From Candidatus Nitrosotenuis uzonensis (lineage in GTDB: Archaea; Thermoproteota; Nitrososphaeria; Nitrososphaerales; Nitrosopumilaceae), in assembly GCF_000723185.1 (NCBI RefSeq), contig NZ_CBTY010000011.1:180502-244501 (forward strand): 64,000 bases of DNA. The letters run 5' to 3'. Positions 6,860 through 13,774 of the stretch are shown here, in pieces (positions within the stretch are counted from its first letter, which is position 1; each line of letters opens with the position of its first letter). The notes below the pieces were generated by a model. The model was given only the letters and a program-made list of their open reading frames with translations, searched no databases and was not told where the DNA came from. Both the position numbers and the translations under genes were made by a program.

Positions 6860-8977
6860 TGAGGTTGCAACTGCAGGTGACCTCACTTTTTTTATTGCAT
6901 TTTCCAAGTCTTGATGAGTTATCTTGATGTCTTTGTATGATTGCACTTCCCCACTAACATGTCGTTTCAATGCGCTTATTGCAGCTCTGCTACATACGGC
7001 AGCAATCTCAGCTCCGGTGTATCCGTCTGTAGCTTCTACAAGCTTGTCGATATTCACATCTTCTGCAAGTGGCTTTCTTCTTGTGTGAATCTCAAAGATA
7101 TGCTTTCGTCCTGCCGCGTCAGGTCTTGGTACTTCGATGATCCTGTCAAATCGTCCTGGCCTGAGAAGTGCCGAATCAACGATATCAAGCCTGTTTGTCG
7201 CTCCTATCACTAACACGCCGTGCAGCTCTTCAAGTCCGTCAATTTCGGTTAGTATTTGGGATACTACGCTCTCCGTCACATGCGATGAATCACCTCCACC
7301 TCTTTTTGGGATAAGGGCATCTATCTCGTCAAAGAATATGATACATGGGGATGCTTGTCGTGCCTTTCTGAATACTTCACGTACTCCCTTCTCGGATTCT
7401 CCTACCCATTTTGATAGTAGCTCAGGACCTTTGACACTGATAAAGTTGGACTCGGTCATCTTTGCTAGGGCCTTTGCTATCAAAGTCTTTCCAGTTCCTG
7501 GAGGACCATGCAACAAAATCCCCTTTGGCGGTGATACGTCAACATACTTGAATGCTTCCTTGTGTTTTAACGGCCACTCAACTGCTTCCTTCAATTCTTC
7601 CTTGAGCGATTCTAGTCCGCCTACTTCGTCCCATGTTACATTCGGTATCTCGACTAGCACCTCTCTCAATGCGGATGGTTTTACCTCCTTTAGCGCTTCT
7701 TTAAAGTCCTCATCAAGAATCTTTATCTTTTGTAGTATCTCGGAGGAAATCTTTTCCTGATCCAAGTTGATTTCTGGCAGAATCCTCCTAAGTGATCTCA
7801 TTGCAGCTTCTTTTGCTAATGCTTCAAGATCAGCTCCCACAAATCCGTGCGTTATTCTGGCAATCTGTTCTAGGTTCACTTTTTCGTCAACTGGCATACC
7901 ACGTGTGTGTATGTTGAGAATTTCAAGACGTCCCTCTTCATCTGGTATTCCAATTTCTATCTCCCTATCAAATCGCCCTGGCCTTCTTAGTGCAGGATCT
8001 ATTGAATCGGGCCTGTTTGTAGCAGCAATTACCACTACCTTGCCTCTTGATTTCATTCCATCCATTAGCGTGAGAAGCTGTGATACGACTCTTTTTTCTA
8101 CCTCTCCTGTAACCTCGTCACGTTTTGGTGCAATCGAATCAATCTCATCAATAAAGATGATACTGGGTGTGTTCTCCTCGGCCTGCTTGAATATCTCTCG
8201 CAGTCTCTCTTCTGATTCCCCATAGTATTTGCCCATTATTTCGGGCCCAGAAATAGACGTAAAGTGAGCATTTGTCTCTCCAGCTAGGGCCTTTGCAAGT
8301 AATGTCTTACCGGTTCCTGGAGGACCGTATAATAAGACCCCTTTAGGCGCCTCTATGCCGATCTTATCGAAAATCTCTGGATGACGCATTGGAAGCTCTA
8401 CCATCTCGCGTATCTTCTGTACCTCCTTTTTAAGACCACCCAAGTCATCATATGTAATTCTTGGAATCGTGTTGTCCATAGCCTGTGTCATAGAGCCTAG
8501 TACGAACTGTGTTCTTGGAGTAACAATAACAGGTTTTGATGGGCTAGTGGAAGTGACTATAAGCTGGGTCTTTCCTCCAAGGTGGGTGTTTACTATTACG
8601 GTATCTCCGGTCGTAAAAACATGTCCTTCATAAAGTGTAGACATGTATTCCTGTAGGCCTTCCACCGACATTTTTTCCACCGGAGATAAGACAATTTTCT
8701 CGGCTTCGGCGGCATTTACTGTCTTTACTTGCACTTTCTCTCCTATAGCTGCCCCTATGTTATGTCGCGTTAATCCATCAATACGTATTATTCCAGAACC
8801 ATAATCATCTGCAGATCCCGGCCAGATCTTAACGTGAGTCTTCTTGTTGGCCAAAAGCTCAACAATCTGCCCTGTGTGCCAATCATTATCCTTTACTATT
8901 TTCGGGTCAATTACAGCTATTCCCTTTCCAACATGTCTCTGTGATATCTCGTCGATTTTTAGTATTATCTCGCTCAT
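6851..8977 (-). CDS. cdc48: CDC48/p97 family AAA+ ATPase
   Basis: 708 residues. An N-terminal CDC48 double-psi-barrel plus N2 domain (about 1-180) is followed by two AAA modules. Walker A sequences GPPGTGKT occur near residues 218 and 491; Walker B motifs are [12 protein letters not shown] near 273 and [12 protein letters not shown] near 546; arginine-finger RRPGRFD sequences and sensor AATNRPD/GATNRLD are intact in both. The hexameric unfoldase extracts or remodels proteins and may feed the proteasome. The C terminus ([11 protein letters not shown]) lacks a clear HbYX proteasome-docking tail. An AGGTGATT Shine-Dalgarno-like sequence precedes the ATG, 16 bases after hsp20, so both are probably co-transcribed from the hsp20 promoter. 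Confidence 0.97.
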   Translation of the reverse strand: MSEIILKIDEISQRHVGKGIAVIDPKIVKDNDWHTGQIVELLANKKTHVKIWPGSADDYGSGIIRIDGLTRHNIGAAIGEKVQVKTVNAAEAEKIVLSPVEKMSVEGLQEYMSTLYEGHVFTTGDTVIVNTHLGGKTQLIVTSTSPSKPVIVTPRTQFVLGSMTQAMDNTIPRITYDDLGGLKKEVQKIREMVELPMRHPEIFDKIGIEAPKGVLLYGPPGTGKTLLAKALAGETNAHFTSISGPEIMGKYYGESEERLREIFKQAEENTPSIIFIDEIDSIAPKRDEVTGEVEKRVVSQLLTLMDGMKSRGKVVVIAATNRPDSIDPALRRPGRFDREIEIGIPDEEGRLEILNIHTRGMPVDEKVNLEQIARITHGFVGADLEALAKEAAMRSLRRILPEINLDQEKISSEILQKIKILDEDFKEALKEVKPSALREVLVEIPNVTWDEVGGLESLKEELKEAVEWPLKHKEAFKYVDVSPPKGILLHGPPGTGKTLIAKALAKMTESNFISVKGPELLSKWVGESEKGVREVFRKARQASPCIIFFDEIDALIPKRGGGDSSHVTESVVSQILTEIDGLEELHGVLVIGATNRLDIVDSALLRPGRFDRIIEVPRPDAAGRKHIFEIHTRRKPLAEDVNIDKLVEATDGYTGAEIAAVCSRAAISALKRHVSGEVQSYKDIKITHQDLENAIKKVRSPAVATSLA

Positions 8978-8993
8978 TTAATCACCTAAAAAT

Positions 8994-9491
8994 TTAGGAG
9001 ACCTCCACGGTCTTACCCTTTGGTTTGTCTTCTTTTTTGAGTCGGAATTGAACTTCCAATATTCCGTTAGTGTATGATGCCTTTACAGAGTCAACATCTA
9101 TCTTATTTCTGATGGGTATGGTTGTATGGTATTTTCTGTCTCCCTTTTCTGCGTCAATGTTTACCTTATTGCCTTCTACTACTACCTTGATATCGTTCTT
9201 TTCAACTCCGGGCATTTCTGCTACTAACTTGAGGACTCCCTCCTTTTCATCCACCAATGTGTCAACCAGTGGCTCTCTTGCGTCTGCTGTCGGCAGTAGG
9301 CTTGGTTTTATGTTTCCGTACTCCCTTACTTGCGGCTTGCCATCAGGCCCAACGGTTACTGTGTATCCGTAATAATATGGTCCTACGGTCTTGCCGTCGG
9401 CTCTTTTGATACTCTCAAAGACATCATCAAAATCCATGAAAGACCTTGACATTCTCTGAAAGAGCCTATCGAATTCTTCATCTAAGAACAT
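8994..9491 (-). CDS. hsp20: Small heat shock protein (Hsp20/alpha-crystallin)
   Basis: 165 residues. The N-terminal arm is aromatic-rich and Arg-rich (FDRLFQRMSRSFMDFDDVFE), followed by an alpha-crystallin domain (about residues 80-160) with LKLVAEMPGVEKNDIKVVVE and the terminal strand YTNGILEVQFRLKK, the family's 'xNGxLxVxxxK' signature. It is an ATP-independent holdase, expected to form large oligomers. It is the first gene of an operon with cdc48. A perfect 16-bp palindrome lies between its TATA box and the expected transcription start, suggesting control by a heat-shock or stress repressor. An AGGTGA sequence upstream of the ATG serves as ribosome-binding site. Confidence 0.95.
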   Translation of the reverse strand: MFLDEEFDRLFQRMSRSFMDFDDVFESIKRADGKTVGPYYYGYTVTVGPDGKPQVREYGNIKPSLLPTADAREPLVDTLVDEKEGVLKLVAEMPGVEKNDIKVVVEGNKVNIDAEKGDRKYHTTIPIRNKIDVDSVKASYTNGILEVQFRLKKEDKPKGKTVEVS

Positions 9492-9510
9492 GTAATATTC
9501 ACCTATAGAT

Positions 9511-9526
9511 TGTAATATCTATTACA
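9511..9526 (-). promoter_or_regulatory. Perfect palindromic operator at the hsp20-cdc48 promoter
   Basis: TGTAATATCTATTACA is a perfect inverted repeat (7-base arms TGTAATA/TATTACA, 2-base spacer). On the hsp20 strand it lies immediately downstream of the TATA-like TTTATATAA (about 9528-9537) and just upstream of the expected start of transcription near 9508. This position is typical of archaeal repressors that block polymerase recruitment. No obvious heat-shock regulator gene is in the window. Confidence 0.6.
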
Positions 9527-9541
9527 TTATATAAATTTTTA

Positions 9542-9559
9542 TGATATTTGTTTATATCA
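9542..9559 (+). promoter_or_regulatory. Inverted repeat overlapping the promoter of the ACT-domain gene
   Basis: TGATATTTGTTTATATCA consists of perfect 6-base arms (TGATAT/ATATCA) around TTGTTT. The right arm (TTTATATCA) also serves as the TATA-like element about 25 bases upstream of the ATG at 9579, so protein binding here would compete with TBP. It is distinct in sequence from the hsp20 palindrome 16 bases away. Confidence 0.4.
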
Positions 9560-9578
9560 TTACATAAGGCTATTATAT

Positions 9579-10262
9579 ATGACATATGATAATGTTATCG
9601 TGAGAACATCGAATCTATCTGTGCCGGAAGTAGTTCGCGAGATAATAACCAGAAACCGTTCCATATACGACTGCATGAAAATGGACGTGATCAACTATAC
9701 TGCACTTGCAGTCAAAATTCAACCTGATGTTGAAAAGCAGTTAGGCAACCCCGTAAATCTGAACACGATAGTTGTAGCCATCAAGCGATATGCCGATTCG
9801 TTCGTAGAAAAGGAGGATGTAAAGACAGAATCCGTGCTCAAAAACGCAAGGCTTTCACTAACTGACGGCATTCTCGATATCAAGTTCTCGTCAAGTGATA
9901 TTCAAGATGATCCTGCCTCGATACTTGGCAAGTTTGAACAGTATGATTCTGATTATGAGTTTTTCAAGCTGGCCGACTCGACGGTTAGAGTGTTAACTGA
10001 GGATCTAGCGGACATTAGGAGGATGTTCGAGTCTCTTCCCTCTGCTAAAAACATAGTCAGTACAGGTCTTGCAAAAATAAAGATCCGCATATCTGCTGAC
10101 CAAAATAGGTCTGATGCAGTATCATATGTGGCAGAAATTCTGCATGATAACGGGATAGAGCTGCAGAACGCGTACTTTTCGCAAGATGACATAATCCTTA
10201 TCCTAAAGGAACATGATGCCTCAAAAGCATATGAGGTTCTGAGGGCAGAAATATCTAGGTAA
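9579..10262 (+). CDS. ACT-domain-like protein
   Basis: 227 residues. The N-terminal part (residues 1-75) is helical and looks like a DNA-binding or structural region (EVVREIITRNRSIYDCMKMD, then NYTALAVKIQPDVEKQLG). Two later segments have the beta-alpha-beta pattern of ACT domains: KARLSLTDGILDIKFSSSD and, near the C terminus, GLAKIKIRISADQN...SYVAEILHDNGIELQNAYFSQDDIILILKE split over several strands. ACT domains bind amino acids or other small ligands and usually regulate enzymes or transcription. A regulatory role is inferred; it is divergent from the heat-shock operon and shares its 87-base control region. Confidence 0.7.
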   Translation: MTYDNVIVRTSNLSVPEVVREIITRNRSIYDCMKMDVINYTALAVKIQPDVEKQLGNPVNLNTIVVAIKRYADSFVEKEDVKTESVLKNARLSLTDGILDIKFSSSDIQDDPASILGKFEQYDSDYEFFKLADSTVRVLTEDLADIRRMFESLPSAKNIVSTGLAKIKIRISADQNRSDAVSYVAEILHDNGIELQNAYFSQDDIILILKEHDASKAYEVLRAEISR

Positions 10263-10583
10263 TTAAACGCCTAGGGTCTCTGCTTTTGATATTTCCAGAA
10301 AGACCTTATCGCCAACTGACACGCCAAGGTCCTTGTATTCACGCATGTCAAGCTTTATGCTAGTCAGACCGCCAGGCATTCCAAACGCTCCTCCAGAAAG
10401 CATCTTGTTGAGGCTCTTCATCATGTCATCCATGTTGGAAAAACCCATAACCCCAGAACCAAACGGGGACTGGGGGAAAGATTGACTTTCCTTAAAATCC
10501 TTGGTAGGGGACAAAGATAACACTACATATGGTGCCCCGTCAGGCGCCGCATCGATACGCACTACGACATACTCTTTTTTCAT
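10263..10583 (-). CDS. Conserved hypothetical protein (106 aa)
   Basis: 106 residues, family unrecognised. The N-terminal strand pair (EYVVVRIDAAPDGAPYVVLS) and the C-terminal part (TSIKLDMREYKDLGVSVGDK) suggest a small beta-barrel-like fold, separated by a Gly/Met/Phe-rich flexible middle (GSGVMGFSNMDDMMKSLNKM). No zinc motif or membrane segment. Its stop codon directly abuts that of the convergent ACT-domain gene. The middle segment, rich in Met and Gly, is unusual and might mediate protein contacts. Confidence 0.65.
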   Translation of the reverse strand: MKKEYVVVRIDAAPDGAPYVVLSLSPTKDFKESQSFPQSPFGSGVMGFSNMDDMMKSLNKMLSGGAFGMPGGLTSIKLDMREYKDLGVSVGDKVFLEISKAETLGV

Positions 10584-10694
10584 GAAAAATAGGTCTTTTT
10601 GTGATATTTTAATTATGGTGTTGCAATTCTTACCGTAACAGCATGCCTGCTATCGCTAATCAAACATTATATCAACAGAATTTGAAGTAAATAG

Positions 10695-12047
10695 GTGACA
10701 AAGAAAAGAATTCTGGTCTTGGGCGGTGGTTTTGCGGGTGTAGAATGCACGCGCAGGCTGGAATCATATTTCAAACATGATTCTGACGTTGAGCTAGTGC
10801 TAGTATCTGAGGACAACTTTCTTTTGTTCACACCAATGCTGCCTCAGGTGGCATCTGGCATGATAGAGACGCGCCACATAATAATACCGATCAGGACAAT
10901 ATGCAAGAAAGCGACGTTCTACGAGGGGAGAGTCAAGAACATAGACCCATACGGGAAGCGCGTTACACTTTATGGCACGAACGAAAAGCGTGGTATCTCC
11001 CTTGATTATGATTATCTGGTTGTGGCGCTGGGAAGCCAGACCAATTTCTTTGGCAACCAGTCGGTCGAAACTTATGCGTATACTATGAAGACACTCAATG
11101 ATGCAGTCGTGTTGCGAAACCGAATAATAGACATGCTAGAGCAAGCAGAAAACGAGACTGATCCGATACTCAAACAATCATTACTGACATTTGTTGTAGT
11201 AGGTGCCGGCTTTGCGGGAATAGAGACGGCTGGAGAGATGCTAGATTTTTTACATGACGCAAAAAAACACTATCCGCATATCTTGGAGCAAGACATCAGA
11301 GTAATTATTCTTGAAGCTCTCTCTGTAGTCCTGCCAGGATTCTCAGACAAGCTTGCCAAATTCACACGCGACAAACTGATACAGAGGGGGATCGAGATAA
11401 GACTTAACACACTTGTGGTCAACTTTGACGGTTCTGAAGTGATAATAAAAAACGCCACAGATCCTTCAAAAAATCCCGTAAAGGAAATCACTCTTGATTC
11501 CATACAGACCAAGACGTTGATATGGACAGCTGGTGTTACACCTGTGGATACAATCAAAAACTCTTCTTTTAAGACTGACAGGGGTAGAGTAATTGTAAAT
11601 GAATATCTTGAGGTACCAGACTTTGCCGGAACGTTTGTTGTAGGGGACTGCTCACTTACAATTGATCCGAACACGGGAAAACCATACCCGCCAACTGCCC
11701 AGAACGCAGAAGCTGAGGCAAAGATTGCTGCATACAATCTATATGCTGACATCAAGGGACACAAGAGGAAAAAGATAGATTATGTGTCAAAGGGTCAGAT
11801 GGCGATCATAGGCAAAAGAACTGCGATTGCGCAGCTAGGCGGCCTGAATATTTATGGGATAGTAGCATGGTGGATCTGGAGAACGGTGTATCTTCGCAAG
11901 ATTCCAAAACTGAACAAAAGACTCAGAGTCATACTTGACTGGACGGCAGATCTTTTCTTTGATAGGGATATTTCCAGACTGAAAATTATAAGAAGAGAGC
12001 AACCGGTGGATTACAAGGAATTAGACGAAGTGGATGATGTCTGGTAA
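10695..12047 (+). CDS. ndh: Type II NADH dehydrogenase-like FAD oxidoreductase
   Basis: 450 residues of the NDH-2/sulfide:quinone reductase family. FAD-binding GGGFAG lies near residue 10, a second Rossmann motif VVVGAGFAGIETAGE near residue 167 binds NAD(P)H, and the FAD ribityl/isoalloxazine motif VVGDCS precedes the PPTAQNAEAEAK segment typical of NDH-2. The C-terminal region (WWIWRTVYLRKIPKLNKRLR) is amphipathic and likely attaches the enzyme to the inner membrane leaflet. It would pass electrons from NAD(P)H to quinone without proton pumping. No SQR-type catalytic Cys pair is obvious, which favours NDH-2. Start is GTG with TATA-like CATTATATC about 25-30 bases upstream. Confidence 0.88.
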   Translation: MTKKRILVLGGGFAGVECTRRLESYFKHDSDVELVLVSEDNFLLFTPMLPQVASGMIETRHIIIPIRTICKKATFYEGRVKNIDPYGKRVTLYGTNEKRGISLDYDYLVVALGSQTNFFGNQSVETYAYTMKTLNDAVVLRNRIIDMLEQAENETDPILKQSLLTFVVVGAGFAGIETAGEMLDFLHDAKKHYPHILEQDIRVIILEALSVVLPGFSDKLAKFTRDKLIQRGIEIRLNTLVVNFDGSEVIIKNATDPSKNPVKEITLDSIQTKTLIWTAGVTPVDTIKNSSFKTDRGRVIVNEYLEVPDFAGTFVVGDCSLTIDPNTGKPYPPTAQNAEAEAKIAAYNLYADIKGHKRKKIDYVSKGQMAIIGKRTAIAQLGGLNIYGIVAWWIWRTVYLRKIPKLNKRLRVILDWTADLFFDRDISRLKIIRREQPVDYKELDEVDDVW

Positions 12048-12061
12048 AAACTGCCTAATCT

Positions 12062-12190
12062 CTAACTTGGACCATAAGTCTTTCTGAACTCACATTTGGT
12101 GCAATACAATTCCTTCTTGTCCACTCCATCATCTGTTATATCCTGAATTTCCAAATGCGAGCCACATTTTGGACAAAATACAAAAGGCAT
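12062..12190 (-). CDS. Zinc-ribbon microprotein (42 aa)
   Basis: A 42-residue protein with one four-Cys zinc ribbon: VFCPKCGSHLE near the N terminus and YCTKCEFRK near the C terminus. The tail ends YGPS. A TATA-like GATAAATAA lies about 25 bases upstream of the ATG. It resembles the RPB9/TFIIS-type ribbon knuckles common in archaeal microproteins; such proteins are often accessory to transcription or translation complexes, but no partner is evident. It is convergent with the NDH-2 gene, 14 bases away. Confidence 0.75.
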   Translation of the reverse strand: MPFVFCPKCGSHLEIQDITDDGVDKKELYCTKCEFRKTYGPS

Positions 12191-12306
12191 ATCATGTGAA
12201 ACTACACCGACTTTATTTATCTGGAATGATCAAATCTAATTAAAAGCTGATAGCTAAGCTAAAAAGCTGAAAAATTTTTAAAAATTTTTCCAATTAATTA
12301 TACATC

Positions 12307-12411
12307 ATGATAAAAAATCCCATTAAGAGCCTAACCGCAAAATATACCGTAGCTGTAATGGGAGCTTTATCTGTGCTGATGCTCTCATTTGGTTACGTGT
12401 CTGCTTTCTAG
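12307..12411 (+). CDS. Membrane microprotein (34 aa)
   Basis: ATG-started ORF of 34 residues. A short basic N terminus (MIKNPIKSLTAKY) is followed by one hydrophobic helix (TVAVMGALSVLMLSFGYVSA) that reaches nearly to the C terminus, a positive-inside arrangement with the C terminus outside. It is followed immediately by a stem-loop terminator and preceded by an A/T-rich promoter, so it is very likely a separate expressed transcript. Alternatively it could be a remnant signal peptide, but the compact promoter-ORF-terminator layout argues against that. Confidence 0.6.
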   Translation: MIKNPIKSLTAKYTVAVMGALSVLMLSFGYVSAF

Positions 12412-12412
12412 A

Positions 12413-12436
12413 GGCGCTTATGCGCCATTTTTTATT
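12413..12436 (+). terminator. Stem-loop terminator after membrane microprotein
   Basis: GGCGC (12413-12417), loop TTAT and GCGCC (12422-12426) are followed by ATTTTTTATT. A perfect GC stem with a T-run directly downstream of the 34-codon gene is a good transcription-termination signal. Confidence 0.7.
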
Positions 12437-12503
12437 CATTTTATGACAATATTCAAAATGTTGAACAGAGCTTTTATAATGGATTTTTAGATCTGGTTGA
12501 GTA

Positions 12504-12668
12504 ATGGGTCTATTTAACAAAAAGGACGATGCAAAGGAAACAAAATGCAAAACATGCGGATTAGAATTACATGATCCTGAACGCCTGCAAAGACATATCA
12601 AAAAAGCACACGGACACCTGCCTGCCAAAAAGATGGAACCTGGAAGCGGCGATGGCGGCCTCTGGTAA
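12504..12668 (+). CDS. Single C2H2 zinc-finger protein (54 aa)
   Basis: 54 residues with one classical C2H2 finger: CKTCGLELHDPERLQRHIKK followed by AH, that is C-x2-C-x12-H-x4-H. The N terminus (MGLFNKKDDAKE) is charged and the C terminus (GSGDGGLW) is Gly-rich. Short C2H2 proteins occur across archaea and may bind nucleic acid or protein partners; function here is unknown. The gene sits between the microprotein terminator and the structured-RNA locus, transcribed towards the latter. Confidence 0.75.
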   Translation: MGLFNKKDDAKETKCKTCGLELHDPERLQRHIKKAHGHLPAKKMEPGSGDGGLW

Positions 12669-12727
12669 CTGACTACACAAATCGTCATCCTGCGTTGACA
12701 CTGGAAATCTTTGGTCAAAACTTTTGG

Positions 12728-12898
12728 ATAAAAAGTGTTTTAGAGTGCGACGACGAGGAAATGGTACAACCCAATGCCGGGGGGCAATTTGGGCGTAGAA
12801 TGCAGCGGCATGGTAATCCAATGCATTCCTCAGACTTTTGGATCCTATCCGTTCACCTACGGACGAGCTCAATCTGAGTATCCTCGTTTCGCCGCATA
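12728..12898 (-). ncRNA. Candidate structured non-coding RNA
   Basis: This stretch has no credible ORF but a dense secondary structure. A closing helix pairs 12746-12753 with 12889-12896 (8 pairs, one a G-U wobble only if the minus strand is the RNA) and continues with 6 perfect pairs, 12754-12759 with 12881-12886, after a 2-base bulge. Inside are hairpins 12770-12778/12783-12793 (CCCAA and TGCC arms, C4 loop on the minus strand), 12798-12804/12822-12828 (7 bp), 12848-12852/12859-12863 (5 bp) and 12868-12871/12875-12878. On the minus strand a TATA-like TTAAATATA (about 12915-12923) lies 20-25 bases before the 5' helix strand, and a CTTTTTAT tract follows the 3' strand. I find no RNase P, SRP, 5S or tRNA hallmarks. 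Confidence 0.6.
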
Positions 12899-12908
12899 TT
12901 ATACGTCG

Positions 12909-12926
12909 AAATTATATTTAAGGAAG
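12909..12926 (-). promoter_or_regulatory. TATA/BRE-like promoter of the structured RNA
   Basis: On the minus strand the sequence reads CCTTAAATATAATTTCG, an A/T-rich TATA-like box. The distance from it to the 5' arm of the closing helix at 12896 is about 20 bases, close to the usual archaeal TATA-to-start spacing. The remaining stretch 12927-12988 holds only the tail region of the adjacent gene's terminator side and no ORF I can support. Confidence 0.45.
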
Positions 12927-12988
12927 GGTTTGAATTTCACGTAGCGGCATATCCAGTAGGGAGACGCTTCTGGTCCTAACCTATCATC

Positions 12989-13378
12989 TTAATAGTGGGT
13001 ATAGTCACCGTGTAATTCGTTCTCAAGTTTCTCGATAATGTCCATTTGTCCGCCCTTGTTATCTATGCTAACCAAAAGCAAATGTGCATCACCAAGCGGC
13101 ATGGTGACTCGCCTTAGCTTATCGTATACTGCAAGCACATACCTTCCTTTCCCTATCTTGTGTGCAAGCTTTGCCCTGATCTTCCAAGAATTCACCGAGT
13201 ACTTTAGCGATTCTTGGGTTTCTTCCTCTGTAAGTAGATTTGTTACATCCCTTCTTTTTGCAGAACAGACAACATTTGCATTCATATCGCATATTCGTGC
13301 GTGCCTGATATTTTCGTCAAGATCCATTATCCTATCCAACAGATGCTCAAAATCCATTTGGCAGTATTCTATGGTCAA
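12989..13378 (-). CDS. Conserved thaumarchaeal protein, possible DUF6659-type
   Basis: 129 residues. The pattern MDFEHLLDRIMDLDENIRHA...CDMNANVVCSAKRRDVTNLL, then EEETQESLKYSVNSWKIR and KIGKGRYVLAVYDKLRRVTM resembles a family of thaumarchaeal proteins that I recall as DUF6659, thought to have a roadblock- or PAS-like alpha/beta fold. The segment PLGDAHLLLVSIDNKG supplies the last strand. Such proteins are multicopy in ammonia-oxidising archaea and their role is unknown; a sensor or scaffold is possible. The family assignment is from memory of sequence pattern. Confidence 0.7.
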   Translation of the reverse strand: MTIEYCQMDFEHLLDRIMDLDENIRHARICDMNANVVCSAKRRDVTNLLTEEETQESLKYSVNSWKIRAKLAHKIGKGRYVLAVYDKLRRVTMPLGDAHLLLVSIDNKGGQMDIIEKLENELHGDYTHY

Positions 13379-13401
13379 AATTTGTTAAAAAGATTCTCAT
13401 T

Positions 13402-13491
13402 TTACTTTAGTGATTCTAGAATATCTAGATCAAACTCCAAATGGCCGTTCTTTTTTATCGATCTGAGTAGACCATGAATGCTACGTATCAA
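13402..13491 (-). CDS. Possible translationally coupled 29-aa ORF
   Basis: A TTG codon (13491-13489) overlaps the TGA stop of the preceding 59-residue gene in a TTGA junction. It opens a 29-residue frame beginning MIRSIHGLLRSIKKNGHLEF and ending in DLDILESLK. The amphipathic Lys/Glu/Leu composition is protein-like. It could be a coupled small protein or the product of a -1 frameshift extending the upstream protein; chance is not excluded. Confidence 0.3.
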   Translation of the reverse strand: MIRSIHGLLRSIKKNGHLEFDLDILESLK

Positions 13492-13667
13492 TAGTCATCC
13501 TCTAGCAGCATCCAAGTAAGGCCTATCAGATCCTTGCCTGTTATGGTTACATTGGTTGGTAAGTCAAGACGTGTTCCTGAAGCATTTGCGCCCTTTTTTA
13601 CTGGTGATGCTTTGACCAGATTCTTTGCAGGCTCGGGCTGCCCTTTTACGATTTGTATGGTTGACAT
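13488..13667 (-). CDS. Small conserved hypothetical protein (59 aa)
   Basis: 59 residues, starting at the ATG at 13667 (MSTIQIVKGQPEPAKNLVKA) and ending TWMLLEDDY. The frame stays open further upstream, but a TATA-like GATATAATT lies about 25 bases before this ATG, making it the likely leaderless start. The centre (SGTRLDLPTNVTITGKDLIG) is strand-rich. Function unknown; the sequence feels conserved among thaumarchaea, but I cannot name a family. Confidence 0.6.
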   Translation of the reverse strand: MSTIQIVKGQPEPAKNLVKASPVKKGANASGTRLDLPTNVTITGKDLIGLTWMLLEDDY

Positions 13668-13774
13668 GCATTGAGTTACGTATGCAATTATATCATAATG
13701 TACCCCGCTTTGCGGCATGCCTTCTTGCAAGTCTACGATGAAAATTTGAATAGAGGACAGACTCAAAATAGACC

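Noticed and set aside
7137..8225. Plus-strand frames of 207 and 152 codons
   Set aside because: Antisense to cdc48, whose AAA motifs are intact; Ser-rich shadow composition.
12323..12872. Minus-strand frames of 131 and 101 codons over the microprotein and RNA region
   Set aside because: They run antisense to the microproteins and the C2H2 gene and through the paired stems of the structured RNA; their Cys/His/Ser/Arg-rich composition is not protein-like.
12728..12898. RNase P RNA, SRP RNA, 5S rRNA or tRNA identity for the structured RNA
   Set aside because: The GAGGAAAGTCC-type core of RNase P, the SRP domain IV loops, 5S consensus and a tRNA T-loop are not found in the right context.
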